Positions 58,009 to 64,000 of a DNA stretch of 64,000 nucleotides are shown in pieces. Numbering within the stretch: position 1 is the first letter of the stretch; each line of letters starts with the position of its first letter. Origin of the DNA: Flagellimonas aequoris (lineage in GTDB: Bacteria; Bacteroidota; Bacteroidia; Flavobacteriales; Flavobacteriaceae); NCBI RefSeq assembly GCF_003584165.1, contig NZ_QXFJ01000008.1, positions 1 through 64,000 on the forward strand, written 5' to 3'. A program made the translations under genes and the position numbers. A model generated the notes under the pieces. The model had not been told where the DNA came from. It did no database searches and saw nothing but the letters and a program-made list of their open reading frames with translations.

Positions 58009-58632
58009 ATGGGCGAAGTATTCGATAGCATTCTGGGACTGATTTTGGGCGCAATATTGATGTATTGGGTCTACTCCTTTTTTAGGAAGAAGAAGAGCAA
58101 GGAAATCACCGAGCAACAGTCCACCGTAATCTTGAACAAGATCCGCAGCGTATGCAAGTTGGTTTCTGTGGAAGGGGATTTTGCCGAAATCTATCATTAC
58201 GAGAATACCAAGGACAGCTTTATGAGCCTGTTCAAAAGCAAAAAGAAAGCGTTGATCGTGATCAAGGCAAAGGCGCATATCGGTTACGATCTGAATAAAT
58301 TGGAATTGAAAGCAGACAACGACAAGCGCAAGATCATTTTAAGCCATTTTCCGCAACCGGAAGTCTTGTCCATTGAGCCGGACCTTCAATTTTACGACAT
58401 CAAAAACGGTATTTTCAACAGTTTTTCGCCTACTGATTTAACCAAACTGAATCAAGAAGCCAAGGAACACATCAAACAAAAAATACCCGAAAGCGGTTTG
58501 ATGGAAACAGCTCGGAAGGAAGCTTTGCAGGCCGTTTTTGTGGTGGAGAAGATTGTGGAGACCATCGGGTGGAAACTGGACTACTCCGCCTTGGAAATAT
58601 CGAATAGGGAAAAACAATTTATAGAAGAATAA
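58009..58632 (+). CDS. DUF4230 family protein
   Basis: This 207-residue protein has one N-terminal membrane helix (ILGLILGAILMYWVYSFF). A soluble domain follows with ICSVCKLVSVEGDFAEIYHY-like DUF4230 features (residues 45-60), KALIVIKAKAHIGYDL and HFPQPEVLSIEPDLQFYD. It is probably anchored in the inner membrane facing the periplasm. The function of the family is unknown. One base separates it from the DUF4260 gene. Confidence 0.82.
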   Translation: MGEVFDSILGLILGAILMYWVYSFFRKKKSKEITEQQSTVILNKIRSVCKLVSVEGDFAEIYHYENTKDSFMSLFKSKKKALIVIKAKAHIGYDLNKLELKADNDKRKIILSHFPQPEVLSIEPDLQFYDIKNGIFNSFSPTDLTKLNQEAKEHIKQKIPESGLMETARKEALQAVFVVEKIVETIGWKLDYSALEISNREKQFIEE

Positions 58633-58638
58633 ACAACC

Positions 58639-59037
58639 ATGAAAATCAAAATTATAACCTTGCTTTTGATGGGTGTGGTGAGCACCATCAGTGTTGCACA
58701 AAACAAAGATAATATGACCGAATTCGATCATACGTTCGCCCATGTGGTGTATTTCTGGTTCAAAAACCCAGACAATCAGGACGATAGGGCCAAGTTCGAG
58801 GCTTCGTTGAAGAAGTTTCTGGATAATTCCCAATATGCAAAGACCAAATTTATTGGCAAACCGCCCAAAGCCATTCGAGCTGTGGTGGACGACTCCTTTA
58901 CCTATTCCTTGGTGCTCACCTTTGATTCTGCAGAGGCACAGGCGGCCTATCAAGTAGAGCCACCCCATTTGATTTTTATAGAGGAGTGTGAGGATTTGTG
59001 GGAGAAGGTCATCGTGTACGATTCTGAAGGCATCTGA
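58639..59037 (+). CDS. Exported Dabb-domain protein (stress-responsive alpha/beta barrel)
   Basis: This 132-residue protein has a signal peptide (LLLMGVVSTISVAQ) and a ferredoxin-like dimeric alpha/beta barrel of the Dabb family (HTFAHVVYFWFKNPDNQ near residue 31, YSLVLTFDSAEAQAAYQ near 93). Dabb proteins form dimers; some act as small cyclases or stress proteins, but many are uncharacterised. Export is unusual for the fold. It lies 6 bp after the DUF4230 gene. Confidence 0.82.
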   Translation: MKIKIITLLLMGVVSTISVAQNKDNMTEFDHTFAHVVYFWFKNPDNQDDRAKFEASLKKFLDNSQYAKTKFIGKPPKAIRAVVDDSFTYSLVLTFDSAEAQAAYQVEPPHLIFIEECEDLWEKVIVYDSEGI

Positions 59038-59039
59038 CC

Positions 59040-59399
59040 ATGAACGTGGAGGAACTGAGGGAGTATTGCATCGTAAAAAAAGGCGTAACGGAAGAGTTTC
59101 CTTTTGATACGGAGACTTTGGTCTTTAAGGTCATGGGGAAAATGTTCGCTTTGGTGCCCTTGGAGCGCGTACCTTCCCAATGCAACCTCAAGTGTGATCC
59201 TGAACGGTCCGAAGAATTGCGTGACACCTATGATGGGATCATTACCCCGGGCTACCACATGAGCAAAGTGCATTGGAATACTTTGTACGTGGAACAATTG
59301 CCTCCCCAACTGATCAGGGAATTGGTGGACCACTCCTATGAACTGGTGGTTGCCAGCCTTACCAAAAAACTACAACAAGAATTGAAAGACCTACAGTAA
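59040..59399 (+). CDS. MmcQ/YjbR family protein
   Basis: This 119-residue protein has the CyaY-like fold of the MmcQ/YjbR family. It starts MNVEELREYCIVKKGVTEEF, with FKVMGKMFALV at 31-41 and the end HSYELVVASLTKKL. Members may bind DNA, but physiological roles are unclear. It starts 2 bp after the Dabb gene and precedes the MutS-like gene by 6 bp. Confidence 0.88.
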   Translation: MNVEELREYCIVKKGVTEEFPFDTETLVFKVMGKMFALVPLERVPSQCNLKCDPERSEELRDTYDGIITPGYHMSKVHWNTLYVEQLPPQLIRELVDHSYELVVASLTKKLQQELKDLQ

Positions 59400-59405
59400 A
59401 TCTGA

Positions 59406-61175
59406 ATGGACGGGATTACGACTTTTTATACCCAGCAACGGGACAAGCATAACGAAGAACTCAAACGGTTAAAAAAGCAATTGGCCCTATTGGCTTCATT
59501 GCGACTGCTCGTTTTTGTGGCTACGGGTTTGGCGATGTATTTTCTGTGGACGACCAGTTGGGTCTATTGGATTTTCCCTTTGGGTTTGGCGGGATTTTTA
59601 TACCTCGTTTCTAGGTACAGTGACCTAAAATGGCAAAAAGGGTATGTAGAGCGATTGATTTCCATCAACAACACAGAATTGGAAGTAGCGGCCCGTCGTT
59701 TTCATCATTTGTCGGATGGAAAGGAGTTTTTGGTGCCCGAGCATCCGTATGCCCAAGATCTGGATCTTTTTGGTCGCGGTTCCTTTTATCAATATGCCAA
59801 CAGAACCGCATTGAAACAGGGGAGCCAAGTTTTTGCAGGTCTTTTATTGGATGGATATCCAAAGGATATTGCCAAAAAACAGGAAGCCGTTCAAGAATTG
59901 GCCCAGATGCCCGAATGGCGCCAACGGTTTTCGGCACTGGCAGGGGGCACCCATCCCGAAGTACCCCACCATGTGGTTTCCAAGTGGTTGAAGGAACATG
60001 TGGTCTTCGTACCCCAATGGATAAAATACGTGGCCCCGGCATTTGCCCTGGGTTCTATCGGCCTCATCATTGCTGCTGTTTCAGGGTGGATTCCCGAAGC
60101 TTTGGTGCTGTACTGGTATTTTATTGGAATCGGAATCGTGGGACGGTACGGCAAGAATATTTTGCGCTTCTCCTCCGATGTGTCCAAAGCCCAGGAAACT
60201 ATTGAACAATATCAAAAATTGATTTCCGAACTGGAGGAAAAGGAGTTTGCTTCGGAACTGCTTCGTGATCTACAACAAAAATTGATTTTGGACGGTGAAA
60301 AGACCTCCAAGATATTGAAGAAGTTCACCAGGCATATGGCCATGTTGGACCAGCAGAACAATTTGCTGATTTTAATGTTCGGTCAGGGTCTTGCTCTGTG
60401 GAGCCTTTATTTTGCGTACCAAGTGGAAGACTGGATCGGTAAATATGGCAAACAAGTGGAAAGTTGGTTCCAGGCCATTGCCTATTTTGATGCCTATAAT
60501 TCCTTGGGCAATTATGCTTTTAATCATCCCGATCATACCTATCCCCACATCACTGAGGGCCCGATGACCTTACTAGCTAAAGCTGTGGGTCATCCCTTGG
60601 TAGATCCCCAAAAGAACGTGCTTAATGACTTTTCCTTGGATGAAGGCCGATTTAGTATTGTGACCGGGGCCAATATGGCCGGGAAAAGCACTTTTTTGCG
60701 TGCGGTGGCCCTGCAGATCGTGATGGCCAACATGGGCTTGCCCGTTAAAGGAAAAGAGGTACAATACAAACCTGTCCGATTGTTGACCAGTATGCGTTCC
60801 TCGGATTCCCTCGCGGATGAAACCTCGTATTTCTATGCGGAGTTGAAGCGGTTGAAATACATTGTGGAGGAGCTGGAAAAAGGCAATTGTTTTGTGGTCT
60901 TGGATGAGATTTTGAAAGGTACCAATAGTGTGGACAAGGCCGAAGGCTCCAAAAAATTTGTGGAAAAATTGGTACGCTCTGGAGCCACTGGCTTGGTCGC
61001 CACCCACGATTTGAGCCTATGCACCTTGGCCGATAAACTCCCACAAGTGGAAAACCATTATTTTGATGCCCAGATCGTAAACGGGGAACTCTATTTTGAC
61101 TACCGTTTTAAGGAAGGCATCTGCCAGAACATGAATGCCTCCTTCCTCCTTAAAAAAATGGGGATTGTGGATTAG
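59406..61175 (+). CDS. Membrane-associated MutS-like ATPase
   Basis: This 589-residue protein carries a MutS-type ATPase domain at the C-terminus: Walker A GANMAGKSTFLRAVALQ near 421, SMRSSDSLADETSYFYAE, Walker B CFVVLDEILKGTNS near 495, and VATHDLSL near 535. It lacks the mismatch-recognition domains of MutS1 and the Smr nuclease of MutS2. Instead, it has two pairs of hydrophobic segments (about 26-62 and 205-242) that look like membrane helices. Proteins of this type are common in Bacteroidota but uncharacterised. A role in DNA repair at the membrane is only a guess. Confidence 0.85.
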   Translation: MDGITTFYTQQRDKHNEELKRLKKQLALLASLRLLVFVATGLAMYFLWTTSWVYWIFPLGLAGFLYLVSRYSDLKWQKGYVERLISINNTELEVAARRFHHLSDGKEFLVPEHPYAQDLDLFGRGSFYQYANRTALKQGSQVFAGLLLDGYPKDIAKKQEAVQELAQMPEWRQRFSALAGGTHPEVPHHVVSKWLKEHVVFVPQWIKYVAPAFALGSIGLIIAAVSGWIPEALVLYWYFIGIGIVGRYGKNILRFSSDVSKAQETIEQYQKLISELEEKEFASELLRDLQQKLILDGEKTSKILKKFTRHMAMLDQQNNLLILMFGQGLALWSLYFAYQVEDWIGKYGKQVESWFQAIAYFDAYNSLGNYAFNHPDHTYPHITEGPMTLLAKAVGHPLVDPQKNVLNDFSLDEGRFSIVTGANMAGKSTFLRAVALQIVMANMGLPVKGKEVQYKPVRLLTSMRSSDSLADETSYFYAELKRLKYIVEELEKGNCFVVLDEILKGTNSVDKAEGSKKFVEKLVRSGATGLVATHDLSLCTLADKLPQVENHYFDAQIVNGELYFDYRFKEGICQNMNASFLLKKMGIVD

Positions 61176-61455
61176 TGCCCCAAATGATCCTTTTTTATTT
61201 TCTGCCCCAGGGGATGTACTGATGATTTACTTGAAGCCAAAAAAAGAATTACACTTATCGGTCTCGGTTTTGATTTCGTTGTGGCTGGCGACTGGTGAGC
61301 GAAGGCATGGGCCGGTGCGATTTTCTGGCAAGCTAGGGCCGCGTGACGAAATTCATTCCCTTTGGTTATTAGTTTTCTTAAAAGTAAAAATTTAGTTCAA
61401 GGCAGGAGGGAACAATGAATTATAGCCATTGTTAGCATACGTGCTTTTATTTATT
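61176..61455. other. Non-coding gap with an unusually GC-rich segment
   Basis: About 280 bp without a convincing gene. Bases 61260-61350 are much richer in GC than the surroundings (GTGGCTGGCGACTGG, then GGGCCGGTGCGATTTTCTGG and GGGCCGCGTGACG). The last part, 61411-61440, contains a 7-bp hairpin AACAATG...CATTGTT joined to GTTAGCATAC, one arm of the inverted repeat around the next gene. Confidence 0.4.
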
Positions 61456-61803
61456 TTATTTCAACCAAAAGTAGAGATATAGTGCTGTAGAAATAATAAG
61501 GGTTATAAGATATGTTTTAGCTTTTTCGAACTGCGTCTGTTTAGCTTTTTCAACTACCCGAAGAATTATTAGAGAAGATATACAAATTAGCGGAAAGTAA
61601 AATACCATGAAAGTTGAAAATCTACTAGTTCTATTGGGGTCACTCCCGAACCCTTCGTCCAATAAGAAATAAAAAAGCAGAAAAATAGATATAGTTATTA
61701 CTGCATAAAGAGTTAGTGCTCCAATAACATGAACAAGAATTGACAAATAATTGGTTTTAGAAGATGCAATTTTTTTCAGCATGTTGTTGCAATGTATGCT
61801 AAC
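61431..61803. repeat. 10-bp inverted repeat GTTAGCATAC bracketing a small gene
   Basis: GTTAGCATAC at 61431-61440 and its exact reverse complement GTATGCTAAC at 61794-61803 lie 15 bp after the stop and 12 bp before the start of the small membrane-protein gene. The close fit to the gene boundaries suggests a mobile gene cassette. Confidence 0.5.
61456..61782 (-). CDS. Small membrane protein in a cassette-like setting
   Basis: I start at the methionine of MLKKIASSKTNYLSILVH (61782, 108 residues). A longer frame to 61926 exists, but its first 48 residues cross the inverted repeat and look non-coding. Three hydrophobic segments are clear: VHVIGALTLYAVITISIFLLFYFLL, FMVFYFPLICISSLIIL and TLIISTALYLYFWLK. 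I do not recognise the family. Low GC and the flanking repeats point to acquisition from elsewhere. Confidence 0.6.
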   Translation of the reverse strand: MLKKIASSKTNYLSILVHVIGALTLYAVITISIFLLFYFLLDEGFGSDPNRTSRFSTFMVFYFPLICISSLIILRVVEKAKQTQFEKAKTYLITLIISTALYLYFWLK

Positions 61804-61932
61804 GTTAAAGATATGATTCGTTTCAATGAATGATATCGACAGATAAGTGAAGTTAGGGTTTTTCCGGTTAAAATTCCATCGCCAATGGATGAACATCCTT
61901 GTAATATAATTGGGCTTTGGGCTCAAATTTGG

Positions 61933-63033
61933 CTATAAGCCCTTTACCTGCACATTGTGGAAGGAGTCGGCCTGCAAGCGTAACAATTCCTCTGCTTTTT
62001 GTTTTTTGTAACGGTACAGTTCTTCCTCATTTTTGATGTCCGCGTAAATCTGTTGATTGATTTCACCATCGGTGGCCAATAACAGTTTGCGTTGTTCCAC
62101 TTTTTGTGTTACCCAAGTGGCCACCACACTTTCTTGCTCTTCAAACTTGAAGTCGTATTCCCCTTTTGGTGCCAACAGTTTGGCAATGATGGGGGCCGTT
62201 TCGATGGCCAAGAACAATAAAAAGATAAAGAAGGAAGGGAACCAAGGTAATTTGCCCAAGGCGTTGATGCGCGCCATGAGTCCGTCAAAACCATCGATGA
62301 TGGGTTGGGAGTTGGTCACCGCCGAGTTATAATCCGTTTCCAAAGCCGCAATTTGGGCTTCAAGGCCTGCTATTTTGGTGGCATTGGTTTCTTTCAAGGT
62401 GTTGAGTTCCGCCAAAGCGGCATCGTGTTTATCACGCTTTTCCTTGTAAACGGGTCCTTTGCCCAAAAGGCCAGTTCCGGCAGTGCCTTCGGCCTCGGAA
62501 ATATAGGTATCGTACAAGGCGTTGGTTTCGGCTTCTTTGGTAGCGATTTCTCCTTTCAGATTGGCAATCTCCTGGTTAAGACTTTGAATTTTTGGGGTGT
62601 ATTGAAGGGCCAATTGCTCCTTGTTGTTCAAGGTCATGGAGTTCTTCTCTTCCAACAACACTTGGTTGATTTCCTTCTCAAAGATTTTCATTTCCAACGG
62701 TTTGGAGATGACCACGGCAATGATCAAAGCCAACACAATACGTGGAGCGGCTTGGAGCAGCTCGTTTTTAAAATTGTCCCTCTTTTTAATGGTGGAAACA
62801 ATATATCGGTCCAGATTGAAGATCAAAAGTCCCCATATCAACCCAAAAAAGATGGACGTGTAGATATTGTCAAACACCGTGTAAAGGGCATAACCGCTGG
62901 CAATGAATGCCATAACAGCAGTGAAGAATACAGTGGCGCCAATCCCGGCATATTTGTTCTGTTCCCCGTTGGAGCAGGTTTTCAAAATTTCAGTATCGGC
63001 TCCGGAGCAAAAAATAAAAAAACGTTGTAGCAT
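61933..63033 (-). CDS. DUF4407 membrane protein
   Basis: This 366-residue protein of the DUF4407 family starts with MLQRFFIFCSGADTEILKTC. It has three membrane helices near residues 30-110 (ATVFFTAVMAFIASGYALY, FFGLIWGLLIFNLDRYIV, IVLALIIAVVISKPLEM) and a long charged coiled coil (about 115-255). A fourth helix, FFIFLLFLAIETAPIIAKLL, lies near 275. The function is unknown. The gene to its right runs in the same direction and ends in a terminator before it. Confidence 0.85.
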   Translation of the reverse strand: MLQRFFIFCSGADTEILKTCSNGEQNKYAGIGATVFFTAVMAFIASGYALYTVFDNIYTSIFFGLIWGLLIFNLDRYIVSTIKKRDNFKNELLQAAPRIVLALIIAVVISKPLEMKIFEKEINQVLLEEKNSMTLNNKEQLALQYTPKIQSLNQEIANLKGEIATKEAETNALYDTYISEAEGTAGTGLLGKGPVYKEKRDKHDAALAELNTLKETNATKIAGLEAQIAALETDYNSAVTNSQPIIDGFDGLMARINALGKLPWFPSFFIFLLFLAIETAPIIAKLLAPKGEYDFKFEEQESVVATWVTQKVEQRKLLLATDGEINQQIYADIKNEEELYRYKKQKAEELLRLQADSFHNVQVKGL

Positions 63034-63093
63034 AATCGTGTTCTCTTTGATTGATAGGATATTAGAACGTGATTTTGGAAATATTGTTACATA

Positions 63094-63117
63094 AAAAGCC
63101 CCAATTAAGGGGCTTTT
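63094..63117 (-). terminator. Intrinsic terminator of the right-edge gene
   Basis: AAAAGCCCC (63094-63102) and GGGGCTTTT (63109-63117) form a perfect 9-bp stem with loop AATTAA. Minus-strand transcription from the gene ending at 63142 would stop here. Confidence 0.75.
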
Positions 63118-63141
63118 AACATTATGAGAGTTTTTGGAGGT

Positions 63142-64000
63142 CTAGTTTTCTATCACAATGGGTGATGTAGAGAGTTTCACGATAGGTTTACCACTATCCG
63201 ATCCTCTGGTATCAATATTAATGCTCTTATTGTTTTCCAGCACCTGGATGGCTTCCTTGGCGGTTATTTCTTTTCCATTATGCATGAAGGTGGCTCCTTT
63301 CGCTGCCATTTCCTTGATGTGCTCCATAGGAGATTTAGGCTCTGGTGGAGGTGGAGGAGCAGGTAGGGTGGAAGTTGGTTCATGAACCGGCACAACGCCA
63401 GAAGGAGAATGAACGGTTACTTCTGTTGCAGGAGCATTGCTAGGAGGTTCAGGTGCAGCAGGTGCTGGAGGTGGTGGTGGAAAGTTGGGGAAGGGTTCTG
63501 CATCTTCCCGTTGTTTTTTAGACATTTTGCCATAGATTTCCTTTAACCGCATCACCTCTTGCTTTTGAATGTACATATGGTTACGGTCCATTTCATTGTA
63601 CTTTTTGGCCAAGGTATTGTATTCCTTCATTTCCTCACGCGAGGCACTGGATTGTAGGGAAGTTTCTGGACCTACAATGTTGATGGTGGCAGCACCATAT
63701 TCCGCAAAGATCTTATTCACCTGCTGGATGACATCTTTTGGCGTTTTGGCTTCTACGTGTATGACCGAACGAACCATTTTTTTGCGTTGATCAAAGGAAA
63801 GATGTTCGTTGACTTTGGAAAGCGTTTGCTTTAAATCCTCCAAAGGAACGATGTTCCCTTGAAACAATAACTTACCGTTATTATTGATAAAGATTTCGAT
63901 GAAATCGATGGCTTTTTGGGCAGACACCGTGTATATGGCAAAGTCCGCTCCTTGGCCTGCTTCCAAGGGTGTCATGCCAGTTATTTGATTTCTTTTGATG
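63142..64000 (-). CDS. C-terminal part of a probable M56 (BlaR1-like) family protein, cut by the window edge
   Basis: The reading frame stays open to the right end of the window (residues IKRNQITG precede the first ATG at 63975), so the true start lies outside. The visible 286 residues include an ExbD-like alpha/beta domain (AIDFIEIFINNNGKLLFQGN near the start) and the strings YNTLAKKYNEMD and KMSKKQREDAEPFPNFPPPP. A proline-rich linker follows, then a short domain MHNGKEITAKEAIQVLENN near the end. From memory, such segments occur in the periplasmic tails of flavobacterial M56 peptidases. The membrane peptidase part would be upstream, outside the window. Confidence 0.55.
   Translation of the reverse strand, partial: IKRNQITGMTPLEAGQGADFAIYTVSAQKAIDFIEIFINNNGKLLFQGNIVPLEDLKQTLSKVNEHLSFDQRKKMVRSVIHVEAKTPKDVIQQVNKIFAEYGAATINIVGPETSLQSSASREEMKEYNTLAKKYNEMDRNHMYIQKQEVMRLKEIYGKMSKKQREDAEPFPNFPPPPPAPAAPEPPSNAPATEVTVHSPSGVVPVHEPTSTLPAPPPPPEPKSPMEHIKEMAAKGATFMHNGKEITAKEAIQVLENNKSINIDTRGSDSGKPIVKLSTSPIVIEN

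Noticed and set aside
61135..61395. Short plus-strand gene after the MutS-like gene
   Set aside because: The frame overlaps the end of the MutS-like gene, has no family resemblance, and crosses the GC-rich non-coding segment.

Overview
The window looks like a chromosome segment of a marine-type Flavobacteriaceae (Bacteroidota). Support: clear Bacteroidota promoters (TTG, about 20 bp, TAnnTTTG) upstream of rpsP, tRNA-Asp and blaI; almost no Shine-Dalgarno sequences; a DnaQ-DnaE fused polymerase; an S16 protein with a long acidic tail; a hutHIUG cluster with a 673-residue HutU; TonB receptor, M56/TonB_C and DUF4230/DUF4260/DUF4407 genes; and dispersed GTCATTTCGA-type intergenic repeats. A Muricauda/Flagellimonas-like genus is possible but is only an impression.

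Region 1 (1-21769) is an accessory island. It opens with a complete IS21-family element (istB, istA, multiple terminal binding sites). The element has cut the 3' end of the last gene of a tightly spaced four-gene minus-strand cluster (2449-13168): a RecD-like helicase fused to a PD-(D/E)XK-type nuclease, an SNF2/RapA-type helicase, an Hsp70/actin-like ATPase, and a Vsr/DUF559-like nuclease. I regard this as a candidate anti-phage defence operon. Its promoter region carries an 18-bp perfect palindrome over the -33 element. Next come a mobile-element HTH gene, an orphan MobC-like gene, an AbiEi antitoxin gene whose AbiEii partner is reduced to 19 codons, and a complete type I restriction-modification system (hsdM, hsdS, hsdR) whose HsdS carries a TAEL spacer repeat. 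The island stops at the 3' end of tRNA-Asp, a typical integration target.

Region 2 (21770-37722) is core chromosome: tRNA-Asp, a DUF58 protein, thioredoxin, DNA polymerase III alpha with built-in proofreading exonuclease, a PA2169-type four-helix protein, rpsP-rimM, a sulfatase, TrmN6, a glutaryl-CoA dehydrogenase-like enzyme, a YdeP-like molybdopterin oxidoreductase, and umuC-umuD in reversed order. A promoter-hairpins-terminator unit at 37750-37879 may be a small RNA, followed by a repeat-rich gap.

Region 3 (38279-55487) holds the histidine utilisation operon with a divergent LysR gene, a nitroreductase, a His-rich exported protein next to a TonB receptor, a BlaI/M56 regulatory operon with three tandem operators, a TPR protein, a lipoprotein, ruvC, an S23-type four-helix gene bracketed by CAAT-rich repeats, and hemW.

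Region 4 (55488-64000) has an AT-rich unknown gene flanked by nested-palindrome repeats, a six-gene operon (cyclase, DUF4260, DUF4230, Dabb, YjbR, membrane MutS-like), a small membrane-protein gene bracketed by a 10-bp inverted repeat, a DUF4407 membrane protein, and the 3' part of a gene running off the right edge.
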